From CAYOUV01 sp964407265 (GTDB lineage Bacteria > Chloroflexota > Anaerolineae > Anaerolineales > Villigracilaceae): a stretch of DNA of 64,000 nucleotides. Below, piece after piece: positions 51,349 through 60,600 of the stretch. The stretch covers positions 38,431 to 102,430 of the forward strand of contig CAYOUV010000003.1 of assembly GCA_964407265.1 (NCBI GenBank). The letters run 5' to 3'. How positions within the stretch are numbered: position 1 is the stretch's first letter; the number at the start of each line of letters is the position of its first letter. The position numbers and the translations under genes are program-made. A model generated the notes under the pieces. That model did not search any database, was not told where the DNA came from, and saw nothing but the letters and a program-made list of their open reading frames with translations.

Positions 51349-51417
51349 ATTCTACAATCAACACTCCCCAGCCGCATCCATCGACCGGGGAGTATTGCTC
51401 TCCGCCACTTGGGGGAG
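51349..51417 (-). promoter_or_regulatory. Repeated promoter element, copy B
   Basis: Box 1 51417-51400 is identical to copy A. Box 2 spans 51393-51363 with one arm change, and the -10 is TAGAAT (51354-51349). Box 1 to -10 is again 45 bases. It precedes the lipoprotein gene at 50847-51254. Confidence 0.75.
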
Positions 51418-51433
51418 GCTTTGGCCGGGTGGT

Positions 51434-52084
51434 TTAACCTGCCAGCTGTGGTGCCGCTTTTCCTCTAAATAAAAAGGTCAGCACAAACCCTGCGATAAAT
51501 CCGCCAATGTGTGCCATAAAAGCCACGCCGCCAGTGTCCGCTGTATTGGCAATCGAACCGATGCCGCTAAAAAATTGCAGGACGATCCAGAGTCCAATAA
51601 CGATCAGTGCAGGTACTTGGATTACCTGTTGACCTTGCAATACTCTGACCCTTCCCTGCGGGAAAAGCAAAATATAAGCACCCAACACCCCCGCAATTGC
51701 CCCCGAGGCTCCTAAATTCGGTAAGTTTGAGCCTACATTGAAAACCAGTTGGGCAAGTGTTGCTGCAAGCCCGCAGAGCAAATAAAAGATTACGTACTTG
51801 ATGTGCCCAAAACGGTCTTCGACATTGTCACCGAAGATCCATAAATAAAGCATATTGCCTCCCAGGTGGACCCATCCAGCATGCATGAACATGGACGTGA
51901 AGAGGGTCAGAATGTCAGCGCCGGGATTGGCTAGAAAGCGGCTGGGGACAAAGGCCCACTTAATAATAAAAGCGTCACCGCCGCCCAATTCGACCAGGAA
52001 AAATAAGACGTTCAAGGCTATTAGGGCATAGGTGATCAGCGGAACCGTTCTTCGAGCACTATCATCGTCGCCAATGGGAAACAT
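51434..52084 (-). CDS. Rhomboid family intramembrane serine protease
   Basis: 216 residues with six spans. The loop-1/HxxxN region MHAGWVHLGGNMLYLW, the nucleophile serine in GASGAIAGVLGAY and the catalytic histidine in MAHIGGFIAG are all present, so it should be active. It cleaves single-span proteins in the membrane. A decayed relative lies at 44880-45010. It is preceded by element copy C. Confidence 0.92.
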   Translation of the reverse strand: MFPIGDDDSARRTVPLITYALIALNVLFFLVELGGGDAFIIKWAFVPSRFLANPGADILTLFTSMFMHAGWVHLGGNMLYLWIFGDNVEDRFGHIKYVIFYLLCGLAATLAQLVFNVGSNLPNLGASGAIAGVLGAYILLFPQGRVRVLQGQQVIQVPALIVIGLWIVLQFFSGIGSIANTADTGGVAFMAHIGGFIAGFVLTFLFRGKAAPQLAG

Positions 52085-52129
52085 GATGAATTCTCCTCTA
52101 CTGAGATTAGAAATATCACTGCATTATGC

Positions 52130-52197
52130 ATCTTACAGCGAACACTCCCAGACCCATTCATCCACCGGGGAGTGTTCGTTTATGCCACTTTGGGAGG
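52130..52197 (-). promoter_or_regulatory. Repeated promoter element, copy C (rhomboid)
   Basis: A degenerate box 1 (52197-52180; central CCAAAGTGGC retained), box 2 (52173-52144) with arms ACTCCCCGG and TGGGAGT, and -10 TAAGAT (52135-52130) after GTTCGCTG. The separation is 44 bases. Confidence 0.65.
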
Positions 52198-52276
52198 GTA
52201 ATCTCCAAATGGATAATGCAAGCGCGCCTTAGGCGATTGTCTTGTTGGTCGAAATTTCGGATCGTTAACGATCAGG

Positions 52277-52507
52277 TTATTTGCCGGCGCGGATCTCGGA
52301 GCCCTTAAATGGAGCACCGAAGAGCGGTGCGAGCACGCAGAAATCAAATATGCCAGCAGCGAGAGGCACTAATCCAATGAGCATCACGATGATTCCGGTT
52401 GTATTGTTGGCGATGACAAAAAAGCCCAAGATGACCAGAACAGCGCCTGCCACGATGCGTACAATACGACCATTCCTGGAAGCCATGAAAGAGATAAACG
52501 GGTTCAT
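52277..52507 (-). CDS. DUF2892 (YgaP membrane-domain) protein
   Basis: 76 residues: an amphipathic start (MNPFISFMASRNGRIVRIVAG) and two spans (AVLVILGFFVIANNTTGIIVMLIGLVPLAAGIFDFC) matching the DUF2892 membrane hairpin of YgaP. The cysteine in FDFCVL is typical of the family. The function of stand-alone copies is unknown. Preceded by element copy D. Confidence 0.82.
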   Translation of the reverse strand: MNPFISFMASRNGRIVRIVAGAVLVILGFFVIANNTTGIIVMLIGLVPLAAGIFDFCVLAPLFGAPFKGSEIRAGK

Positions 52508-52538
52508 TTTTTACTCCTTTTGATTTGTCCTATAGTTC

Positions 52539-52607
52539 ATCTTACAACGAACTCTTCCAGAGTGTATCCGTCAGATGGGGAGTATGTCTCTCCGCCACTC
52601 GGGGGAG
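52539..52607 (-). promoter_or_regulatory. Repeated promoter element, copy D (DUF2892 gene)
   Basis: Box 1 CTCCCCCGAGTGGCGGAG (52607-52590), a more diverged box 2 (52583-52551), GTTCGTTG, then -10 TAAGAT (52544-52539). The separation is 45 bases. Confidence 0.7.
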
Positions 52608-52651
52608 ATCTCGACAGCGTTGAACCTTCCACCCGATCAAGTCTAACGACA

Positions 52652-53197
52652 TCATTCGTCTGGCATTTGCTGCGGCTGTTGTTTCAATTGAAAATAAGAA
52701 ACGCTTAAATATGCGCCAAAAAGAAAGATGATACCGCTCAGATACGCCCAGGCCAGGAAAACGATAATTGCGGTCACAGAACCATAAACCAGGTTCGATA
52801 CGGAAATGTAGGTTGATATAAAATATAAAAAGGCTTTCTTGGCAAGTTCCCAGAGCAGGCCGGCGCCAATCGCGCCGGGTATTAACTCACGCCAGGTGGA
52901 ATCTCCATGGGGGAGTATGGTGTAGATTGACATGAAAAAGATAACATCGAGCAAGATAGCCAAGATAAATCCGGTAGTATTACTCACCGTCTGAATAATT
53001 TGTACAGGCAATAAGATCTGGATGTTAGCAATCATACTGCTGACAAATGAAGCCATGAAGAGGATTGGGCCAATAAAGACCAGTACAAATATTATGGCTA
53101 GGCTGCGCCGCTTCCAGACAGGACGTCTTCGTTTATTCTTCCAAATATTATTGAGAGTTTGGGTGATCGTGTTTCCAGAGACTTTCGCGTGCCTGGT
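52652..53197 (-). pseudogene. YihY/BrkB family membrane protein, N-terminally truncated
   Basis: The open frame covers the C-terminal two thirds of a YihY-type protein (ITQTLNNIWKNKRRRPVWKRRSLA, IYTILPHGDSTWRELIPGAIGAGLLWELAKKAF and VYGSVTAIIVFLAWAYLSGIIFLFGAYLS). The first two spans of about 100 residues are missing, because a TAG (53198-53200) lies just before the match and no start with a ribosome site is found. A shorter product from ATG 53056 (134 residues) could still be made. Treated as a decayed gene. Confidence 0.65.
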
Positions 53198-53250
53198 CTA
53201 GGCTTAAAGATCAGCTTGACAAATTTTCGGGGAGCTTTTGTAAGAGTATC

Positions 53251-53375
53251 TTAAGAGCCTAGAGATTTCAACAGGCTTACAAGAATCCCCCAGAATGATC
53301 CAAGTACCATGCCAGCAATTACATCTCTTGGATAGCGTGCACCGATATTGGCGATAGTGTGTAGCAGTAAATTGA
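53251..53375 (-). pseudogene. PAP2-type phosphatase C-terminal relic
   Basis: Translated on minus: NLLLHTIANIGARYPRDV, then IAGMVLGSFWGILVSLL and a stop. The YPRDVIAGMVLGS block is the third catalytic motif region of PAP2 phosphatases, normally HYPSDVLAGALLG, with the essential His changed to Arg. Nothing upstream encodes the first motifs. It lies next to the truncated YihY gene. Confidence 0.5.
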
Positions 53376-53386
53376 ACCTGTCATAT

Positions 53387-53423
53387 CGGGAGCACAGTCT
53401 CTTCGAAGAAGACTGTGCTCCCG
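53387..53423 (-). terminator. Strong hairpin after the 48-residue membrane protein gene
   Basis: A 14-bp perfect stem (53387-53400 with 53410-53423) with a 9-base loop, 14 bases after the stop at 53438. No U-run on minus. It may act as an mRNA 3' stabiliser or a Rho-assisted end. Confidence 0.5.
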
Positions 53424-53437
53424 GAAAGAAACTGAGG

Positions 53438-53584
53438 TCAGCGATTGATGATGAACAAAACACCAGCAATCAGGGCGCAGATTCCCGCAATGATGCTTAA
53501 AATTCCACCGAGCCCTACGCCAAGTAGGCCTAAACCGGTGATGATTAAAAAGATCCCGAGCAAGATCCACTTCAGGCTACGCAT
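53438..53584 (-). CDS. Small two-span membrane protein, 48 residues
   Basis: ATG 53584 with AAGGAG 6 bases upstream. The product MRSLKWILLGIFLIITGLG continues with Gly-rich spans to ALIAGVLFIINR. Similar to short membrane proteins in stress loci. Function unknown. The longer frame from 53680 lacks a ribosome site. Confidence 0.7.
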   Translation of the reverse strand: MRSLKWILLGIFLIITGLGLLGVGLGGILSIIAGICALIAGVLFIINR

Positions 53585-53771
53585 TTGATTCTCCTTTGGG
53601 AAAGTAATTAATTTTAAAGCAAGGATCATTAATTGCCAAGAGCTAACGCTGGGCAAAGACCGAGTGTAGAATCCGGTCACAGCCTTAATTAGGATAAAGG
53701 GGAGCGAACTGTTTCAAAAGCGGGGCCGACCTTTTTACCAAAGAAGGACAGCTCGCCCCCCATCCAAAGGG

Positions 53772-53942
53772 CTACAGGTCGTTCAGTAAATTTGCGAGGG
53801 CCAGCAAAACAAAACCGGCCACGACCAGCCAAAAGGCATAAGCGGAAAGTCCGGGGAAGATCCCTTGGGAAGCGAGGACTCCGAGGACTGCTAGAGCAAC
53901 GGCAATCCAAAACGTGATGACTTTGGGTTCGGTAAGTCTCAT
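53772..53942 (-). CDS. Small two-span membrane protein, 56 residues
   Basis: ATG 53942 with GAGGAG 9 bases upstream. Two spans: FWIAVALAVLGVLASQGIFP and AYAFWLVVAGFVLLALANLL. Not recognised. A diverged inverted repeat (arms CTCTCCCG 53982-53989 and CGGAGAG 54012-54018) upstream may be a weak relative of the repeated promoter element. Confidence 0.7.
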   Translation of the reverse strand: MRLTEPKVITFWIAVALAVLGVLASQGIFPGLSAYAFWLVVAGFVLLALANLLNDL

Positions 53943-54108
53943 GATTATTATCTCCTCTTCTTGATTTGTAAATTTATCGACCTCTCCCGGCCCCGTGATC
54001 AAATGACCAGTCGGAGAGAGTGCCAGAGGTAGTCTATCGGTACAGATTTTATTCCTCGGTTTTGAAAACGCCTAAAAAGGCATGTGTCGACATCAACTGA
54101 AATCAGCC

Positions 54109-54462
54109 TCAGGAATTTTTAATGGCTTTTTTCCCGGCTGTAGCGGCATCGGAGACGCGATCCAATTGCTCAAATGCCAGTTTTTTGCCATACTGTTCAA
54201 CTTCTCTGAACTTATCGCGTCCGCCACTCTTGATTCTGTTTACACCCGAACGTACCTGGGTGATGACGTCATCCAGCATGTCGGTCGTCTGATCGCGTAA
54301 TTCGATACCCTTGTCCTGGATCTGTGATCTGGTAGCTTCACCAGATTGCGGTGCCAGCAGCAGCATCGTCACGGCGCCAGCCAGGACGCCGATAAGCAGC
54401 CCGGCTAAAACGCCTAAAATATTATTATCGCGATACGCAAGTTCTTGATTCTCATTAACCAT
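54109..54462 (-). CDS. YtxH-domain protein
   Basis: 117 residues: an N-terminal Gly-rich span (NILGVLAGLLIGVLAGAVTMLLLAP) directly followed by QSGEATRSQIQDKGIELRDQT, the classic YtxH pattern, then a long amphipathic helix rich in Lys/Asp. YtxH proteins are general-stress membrane-anchored helices of unknown action. Confidence 0.88.
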   Translation of the reverse strand: MVNENQELAYRDNNILGVLAGLLIGVLAGAVTMLLLAPQSGEATRSQIQDKGIELRDQTTDMLDDVITQVRSGVNRIKSGGRDKFREVEQYGKKLAFEQLDRVSDAATAGKKAIKNS

Positions 54463-54548
54463 AGTCTTTTCTCCTTATTTGTCTGGGCATGTCGATTTTT
54501 AATGCGAATGTGCCGAATAGACTGGTCAGATCGCCGACAGACTGGTGC

Positions 54549-54722
54549 TTACTCGTCGCGTTGGTAACCAATATGGATACCGGCATCCTCTTTTTCTTCT
54601 TCGGTCATCTGAAAGAGACTGGTCAACCAATTCAGAAAATCATCGACAATCTGCAGGCTGGCGACCAAAGGGTTCCTTGGTTCCTGTGTGTGGGATTCTT
54701 GTCGGTCGAAGGAATTATCCAT
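54549..54722 (-). CDS. Small acidic soluble protein, 57 residues
   Basis: ATG 54722 with AGAGG 4 bases upstream. It begins MDNSFDRQESHTQEPRNPLV, has a short amphipathic helix (LQIVDDFLNWLTSLFQM) and an acidic tail (TEEEKEDAGIHIGYQRDE). No known family. It sits between the YtxH and YggT genes, 15 bases from the latter. Confidence 0.6.
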   Translation of the reverse strand: MDNSFDRQESHTQEPRNPLVASLQIVDDFLNWLTSLFQMTEEEKEDAGIHIGYQRDE

Positions 54723-54737
54723 TTTGCCTCTTAAAAT

Positions 54738-55154
54738 TTATGGCCTGGTGGTATGGCTCTCGCTGCTTGTAGTTTCGGTGGTGCCGACAACCGGTCCATG
54801 CGGGCGGTAGAAGATCAGCCAGACTATTCTTTCCACAGCCCAGGCGATCAGAGCGTAGATCAGCATTGCAAATAGAGAAGATATTTCAAGCACCATGTTG
54901 CCAGCTGATGGTGAGCCGATCATACCGGTAAAGGGGAACAGGAACAGGTTGGAAAACCCATAGATCAGGGCTACGATCGGGCTGGCCGGATTTGCTCCGA
55001 TCAGCTTCAGTCCGATACGCAGCACAATCAGAGCCTCGAGTAAGCCGAGCAACAGCCAAACTACCTGGGTGGCTTTGAAGGTGAAAATGCGTCGTTCGAG
55101 TTCCGGTTCGCGTTGCGACGTTCTAACTTCTGATACTCTTTGATTATTTGACAT
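54738..55154 (-). CDS. YggT family membrane protein
   Basis: 138 residues. A charged N-terminal tail, then spans VVWLLLGLLEALIVLRIGLKLIG, PIVALIYGFSNLFLFPFTGM and ISSLFAMLIYALIAWAVERIVWLIF, with the YggT pattern of a short loop after the second span. The C-terminus is Thr/Ser-rich. YggT-like proteins are linked to membrane stress and division in other bacteria; the role here is unknown. Confidence 0.82.
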   Translation of the reverse strand: MSNNQRVSEVRTSQREPELERRIFTFKATQVVWLLLGLLEALIVLRIGLKLIGANPASPIVALIYGFSNLFLFPFTGMIGSPSAGNMVLEISSLFAMLIYALIAWAVERIVWLIFYRPHGPVVGTTETTSSESHTTRP

Positions 55155-55302
55155 TTTGATCTCCTGGAAATCAATCTCTCGTTACGCCTTCTCGCATAAA
55201 TTCCTGAATAACCTTTTATCGAATCGCCTTAATGTTGCAGAAACCTGGTTTAAACATTTACGCAGCAATCTGTAATATTCAAGAATTCATCACTGTGGTT
55301 TT

Positions 55303-55330
55303 AGCCGGGAGGCCGAGAGGCTTCCCGGCT
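55303..55330. terminator. GC-rich hairpin upstream of the GlsB-like gene end
   Basis: A 12-bp stem with one wobble pair (55303-55314 with 55319-55330) and GAGA loop, 40 bases after the stop of the GlsB-like gene on minus. It lacks a U-run. The rest of 55155-55369 shows nothing else. Confidence 0.5.
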
Positions 55331-55369
55331 GTGTTCGTTGGCGTATTTACAAAACGTGATATGCCCGGG

Positions 55370-55624
55370 TTAGCGACCGCGGCGGACCAGGTGGACAATC
55401 GCCAGCAGGATAACGGCTCCTAACAGCGTCACCAGCATGGTCGGGACGGTGATTGCATCGTTGATCGTCCCTACCTTGAAAATGGGGCTGAGGAAGTACC
55501 CGGCCAGGAAAGCACCGATGACGGCCACGATGATATTGATCAACAGGTTCGAGCGGTCGTGCATCAGTTCTGTTGCCACCCAGCCAATTGCTGCCGCAAC
55601 GATTAGATATATAAGCAAATTCAT
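55370..55624 (-). CDS. GlsB/YeaQ/YmgE transglycosylase-associated family protein
   Basis: 84 residues with three spans and the family pattern: LIYLIVAAAIGWVATELM, NLLINIIVAVIGAFLAGYFLSPIF and VTLLGAVILLAIVHLVRRGR. These proteins are stress-induced in many bacteria with no proven enzymatic role. A second related gene is at 30861-31130. Confidence 0.88.
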   Translation of the reverse strand: MNLLIYLIVAAAIGWVATELMHDRSNLLINIIVAVIGAFLAGYFLSPIFKVGTINDAITVPTMLVTLLGAVILLAIVHLVRRGR

Positions 55625-55724
55625 TTTTTATCTCCTATGTAAATGTTCGGATTGTACGGAATACCGTATGTTTTTGTGGTTCGGTCTCTCACAACCCTTT
55701 CTCAGAGGTTGTGCGTCACTCCGA

Positions 55725-55973
55725 TTACTTTCCGGGGACGGCTGCGGTTATACTTCTCATCTTGGCCTCCTGCTCCAGAATGTGTTTATTGATTTCCTCT
55801 TTCGCATGTTGTTTGGTATAACCGTATTTCACCTGGAGTAGAACAACATATTTGTCCAGCTTGACGGTTGCCTTATCAACCTTGCTCAGGTCGAGGTCGT
55901 TGAGCAGGCTCCACCATTCTTTGGATTTTCCACGGATCTGTAGCCACTTGCCTTCGAAAATTTTCTTGTTCAT
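55725..55973 (-). CDS. CsbD-like general stress protein
   Basis: 82 residues with the CsbD pattern: FEGKWLQIRGKSKEWWSLLNDLDLSKVD, then LQVKYGYTKQHAKEEINKH. CsbD-like proteins are SigB- or RpoS-controlled in other bacteria. The fold is a short helical repeat and the function is unknown. Confidence 0.82.
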   Translation of the reverse strand: MNKKIFEGKWLQIRGKSKEWWSLLNDLDLSKVDKATVKLDKYVVLLQVKYGYTKQHAKEEINKHILEQEAKMRSITAAVPGK

Positions 55974-56099
55974 CCTGTAATTCCTGATCTTTCTACATAT
56001 CCATCGATGGAGGTGATGATCTCTTGAAAAAGCTTAACAGGCACAGGCCAGTTGATTCTGGATTACCCGTTTGTTAATCATTCCGGTCATCGGGTGCCA

Positions 56100-56471
56100 T
56101 CATTTAATTGGCAGGCTTGCAGCGACGCTTCGCAAATGATCGGCCACACGATCGGGTGTTTCATCTTTGCTGATAAAGGCGTCTGCGCCGGCAGAGAGCG
56201 CGGCCTGATGGCGGGCGTCCAGGTGACTGATGAGGATAATGACCAACGCCTCCGGACAAGCCTTTCGGAGTTCGTCCAGGGCTGCACCGGATGGCGAGGG
56301 GAGCAGACCCCAATCCACCAACAAAATATCCGTATGGCTGGCTGGGGCTTTGGTCAAGACGGTAAGCCAGTCTGCGGCTTCTCCGGCTATTTCCATTTCG
56401 AGATCTGACAGCAACAGTCGTAAGGCGGAGCGCTCCTCGGGAATAGCATCAGCTAAAAATACACGGGTCAT
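56100..56471 (-). CDS. Stand-alone receiver (response regulator) protein
   Basis: 123 residues, a receiver domain only. The phospho-acceptor Asp is in ILLVDWGLLPS, the acidic pocket near LADAIPEE is reduced, and the Lys is in AFISKDE. There is no output domain, so it acts by protein contact. The -10 box of element copy E ends 6 bases before ATG 56471, so the mRNA should be leaderless. Encoded just after the PAS-GGDEF gene on the same strand. Confidence 0.85.
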   Translation of the reverse strand: MTRVFLADAIPEERSALRLLLSDLEMEIAGEAADWLTVLTKAPASHTDILLVDWGLLPSPSGAALDELRKACPEALVIILISHLDARHQAALSAGADAFISKDETPDRVADHLRSVAASLPIK

Positions 56472-56477
56472 AGACTA

Positions 56478-56546
56478 ATAGTACAACGAACACTCCCCGG
56501 CCACATCCGTCGACCGGGGAGTGTTCTCCTCCGCCACTTGGGGGAG
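56478..56546 (-). promoter_or_regulatory. Repeated promoter element, copy E (receiver gene)
   Basis: Box 1 CTCCCCCAAGTGGCGGAG (56546-56529), box 2 palindrome with perfect arms (56522-56492), GTTCGTTG, then -10 TACTAT (56483-56478). The separation is 45 bases. It overlaps the start region of the gene, giving a leaderless transcript. Confidence 0.75.
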
Positions 56547-56613
56547 AACATTCGAACTTGATTGGGTTGTGAATTTAGGTTGGGGTTATTGCGTTGATTT
56601 TGCCAGGCTGGAG

Positions 56614-57561
56614 TCAGTCTGCCATGGCTACTTGCCCGCGCCCACTATTTTTTGCGCGGTAAAGAGCAGCATCAACCGCTTTCAAGATTGCCTTACTGGT
56701 ATCGCCATCCTCCGGAAAGATTGCGACGCCAACAGAGACTGTGACTGACTCCAGGGACTTCCCTTCGAATTGGAGGGAGGCCAGCCGGACAAGACTGCAT
56801 AAACGTTCGGCCCGTTTGCGCGCCAATTCCCGCGAGGCGCCGAACAGGACAATGATGAATTCATCGCCGCCATAGCGGCAGGCAACGTCTTCTTCGCGGA
56901 CATGTTCGATCAGCAAATTGCCCAGTTCGCGCAGGATTGCATCGCCTGCCGCATGGCCGAAATTGTCGTTGAAGCGCTTGAAATCGTCCACGTCCAGCAT
57001 CATCAAGCCTACTGGAAGATGTTGCCGTGAGGCCCGAATTAACTCGCGTTCCAGGGTCTCTTCCATATATCGCCGGTTGAACAGACCGGTCAGGTGGTCA
57101 CGGACGGATTGCTCGCGTAGGAAGGCTTCGCTTTTGACCAGGGCATCCTGAGCCTGTTTACGCTCTGTGATATCGCGGATGTTGCACTGGATCACATTCT
57201 TATCGCCTTCCGGGTAGACATTGCTGACGAACTCCACCTGGATCAACTCCCCGTCTTTGGTTCTGAGCGGTAAATCTTTATAGCGCACATATTCATTCTC
57301 TTGCAAGGCTTTGAAAGCCTGCTTACTGGCTTTAATATCCTTGAATGCGCCCACCTCCCAGAGCTTTTTGGATAAAAACTCCTCGCGGGAATACCCCAAC
57401 AAGTTGATCAGGAACGGGTTGACATCGGTAATCGCACCCGTCTCGGCATCCAGGATTAAAATCCCATCCTGGGCGGCTTCGAACAAACGGCGGTAGCGAA
57501 TCTCCGAATCTTTGAGGGATTTTGCGTTTGATTTCTCAACCCCCCCGGGTTTATCTCTCAC
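56614..57561 (-). CDS. PAS-GGDEF diguanylate cyclase
   Basis: 315 residues from GTG 57561. One PAS domain (about 15-135, DSEIRYRRLFEAAQDGILILDAETG) with a PAC end (CNIRDITERKQ), then GGDEF (about 150-315) with active site RYGGDEFIIVLFGA. It makes c-di-GMP. Its PAS domain is nearly the same as the first PAS of the HD-GYP protein at 57698-61414, with long identical runs, so the two arose by duplication. Preceded by element copy F. Confidence 0.9.
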   Translation of the reverse strand: MRDKPGGVEKSNAKSLKDSEIRYRRLFEAAQDGILILDAETGAITDVNPFLINLLGYSREEFLSKKLWEVGAFKDIKASKQAFKALQENEYVRYKDLPLRTKDGELIQVEFVSNVYPEGDKNVIQCNIRDITERKQAQDALVKSEAFLREQSVRDHLTGLFNRRYMEETLERELIRASRQHLPVGLMMLDVDDFKRFNDNFGHAAGDAILRELGNLLIEHVREEDVACRYGGDEFIIVLFGASRELARKRAERLCSLVRLASLQFEGKSLESVTVSVGVAIFPEDGDTSKAILKAVDAALYRAKNSGRGQVAMAD

Positions 57562-57621
57562 GGAATGGCAGGTACCTTTCTTGTTTTTCCATTCATGGGC
57601 AAATCATCCCATTCACATATT

Positions 57622-57686
57622 ATTTTACAACAAACTATCCCTAGATCAAATCCATCTGGTGGATTTTTCCCCCACCAGATGGAGGA
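57622..57686 (-). promoter_or_regulatory. Repeated promoter element, diverged copy F (GGDEF gene)
   Basis: -10 TAAAAT (57627-57622) after GTTTGTTG. An 11-bp inverted repeat CCATCTGGTGG/CCACCAGATGG (57652-57662 with 57672-57682) stands where box 1 and box 2 lie in the other copies. It is a diverged or rebuilt copy. Confidence 0.5.
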
Positions 57687-57697
57687 TAAGGATGCCC

Positions 57698-60600
57698 TCA
57701 TTGTTGACGGATAAGCTGCATAAATTTGTCCACTACCTGCGGGTCAAAGTGCGTTCCTGATGAGGCGTGGATATGTGCCAGCGCTTCTTCATCGGTCCAT
57801 GCCGCGCGGTAAGGGCGGTCTGAGGAGAGTGCATCCCAGACATCCACCACCGCAAAGATGCGCGCTACCAACGGGATCTGCTCGCCTTTGAGACCGTGTG
57901 GATAGCCGCTGCCGTCCCAATTTTCGTGATGGCAATAGGGTATATCCAGCGCATCCCGCAGGTAGCGAATGGGAGCGAGGAGTTGATAGGCAAAGATCGG
58001 GTGCATCTTCATCAACACCCATTCTTCGTCTGTCAGAGCACCGGGTTTGAGCAGGATTCCGTCCGGGACGCCCATCTTGCCGATATCGTGCAGCAGCGCT
58101 CCCCAGCGCACATGCACCAATTCCGTCTCGCTCAGGCCGAAGCTGCCGGCCAACTTCATAGTCATCTCTGTTACGCGCTGGGTGTGCCCCTCGGTTTCCT
58201 TATCACGCAGGTCGAGGGCGTGCGACCAGCCTTCTATGGTGGCGTCATAAGCTAGGTTAAGCTCCATGTTGGAGCGCTGCAGGCTATTAAACAAGGTGGA
58301 ATTCTCGATTGCAATTGCGGCTTGTCCGGCCAGAGCCAGCAAGAATTCGAACCATTCCGCGTCAGGTTCGAGCTTGGTGCGATGGAAGACTTCCATCACG
58401 CCATTTACCTTTCCCTTGGCAATCAGCGGTACGCCGAAGTAGCAGCTAAAATCTTCATCCTTTAAGAACGTTTTCAATAGTACATTGTCAGGATCATTCT
58501 TTATATCGGAGATCTGGATGAGTTTACGTTCCAAGGCAGCGCGACCGGCATAGCTTTCACCCAGGCGCACGTTTGCCTCCTGGATTTTTTTTGTGCGGAA
58601 GCCGCGATCGATGGCGTATTTCAGTGTTTGCGAATTGGGATTCAGGGTCAAAATATCAACTGCATCAACGCCAAGTTCAGTGGCTGCATGCTTGAGAATT
58701 TCTGAAAGGCTGAGTTTTAGGTCAAAATTAGCTGCGATGACTTGATCGATGGCGCTGGTTGCGCGAAGGTGAGTAAGTTGCCGATGGATCATTTCCTGCG
58801 ACCGTTCACGCTCGGTGATGTCGCGCCCGTAGATATTCACATAACCCGAATCGGCAACAGGAGTGACATACAACGAAAAAACTTTCCCTTCGCAATCAGT
58901 ATCAACGATTTGTATTTCCTTGCTCGCAAGCGCATCAGTGATCAGATCACGCCAATACTGGGGAGCAGTTCCGCCTACCACGCATCCCCACTTATCCAGG
59001 ATCGCCCCACTTGGAGCGTTGGCATACAACACGATGCCGTCCCTGTTCAGTCGCAGCACAGGGCTTGGATTTTCGGAAGAGAATTTCGCAAGGTCGGCAA
59101 GCTCCAGCTCCGCCTGCTTGCGTTCGGTGATGTCCTCACAATAAGACATGAACCGGTCTTCACTCAACTTCACCGCGATGACCGTAACCCAGAATTGCGT
59201 GCCATCCTTATGGCGGAATAGAAATTCAGCGGATGCAAAAAAACCATCCTGTATCAGCTTCTGAAATGACTGCAGGCCTGCTTCCAATGATTGCGGCGCC
59301 AATACATCCGGAATCGATAGATGCAGGAGTTCGGCCTCGGTGTATCCCAGCATCTCTGTCGCAGCCATATTCACTTCAAGGTAGCGTCCAGACCGGTCCG
59401 CGATGAACACGCCTAAAGGCGCATGTTCGATGTATGACCGGAACTTGGCCTCATTCAATTGCAATGCTTCTTCCGCCTGTTTGCGCTCAGTGATGTCCAT
59501 ATACGTTCCGAGTACACCAATGGTATCCCCCTTAGGATCATGCAAAGGCACCTTACTTGTCAGCAGTGTCCTTGTCTGCCCGTCGGGTGATGTTTGGGAT
59601 TCCTCAGCAAAGAGCCTGGCACGACCACTCTCGATGACCTGCCGATCGTCGGCACGTAACAATTCTGCCCGGTCATGCACGGCTATCTGGTAATCATCCT
59701 TCCCGATGACCTCAGTTGGGTCGGTAAATCCCTTATCCTGCGCGAATATCGTGTTGCAACCCAGGTAAACGAGATCCTTATCTTTCCAAAATACCCTCGT
59801 GGGAATTGCGTTGATGATCTTTTCGATCATCAGCAAAGATTCCTGTAGGCTATCTTCCGTCTGCTGGCGCTCAGTGATGTCGCGTGAATTGATCAGTCCA
59901 GCCGTCTCGCCATTCTCATCCAGATAGGACTTCCCCAGGCCTTCGAATAGCCTCCAGGAACCATCGTGGTGACGAATCCTGAACTTGGCGCTGCCCGCAC
60001 CATCATTTTTCTGCATGTTTTCGAAAAAGATTTTAATGGCGCCCAGACGATCGGCGGGATGTACCAAATCGAACCCGTTGGTACCGATTAGCTCCTCCGG
60101 CTTGTATCCCAGCAGACGTTGATAGGATGGGCTTGCGTAGTGGATTATGCCGTCAACCCCGATTACTGTCACAAGGTCTGATGAGTTTTCGATCCAGGCG
60201 CGGAATCGTTCTTCACTCTTTTGCAGAGCTTGTTCCCTCCGCTTATACTCGGTAATGTCGGCGATGGCCCCAACCATCTGCAGAGGTTTCCCCTGATCGT
60301 CGTAGAGAATATAACCACGGTCAAAAACATCCGCATAGGAGCCATCTGCCAGACGGAAGCGATACTCCTTCGACCAAAAATCCTCCCCCTGGTCAAGCGC
60401 TGCCTGGAGGCTGTTTGTCACCTGGATCCGTTTGGAAGGATGGATGTGATCCTGCCACCAAGCCACAGTCGGCTCGATTTCATCATCCCGGAAATGGAAA
60501 AGTTTTTGCAGATTCTCGTTCCATGCGATCGTATTGGTGGGAAAATTGCGTTCCCAAATAACATCATTCGTTGCCCAGGAAGCCATGTGGAAGCGCTGTT

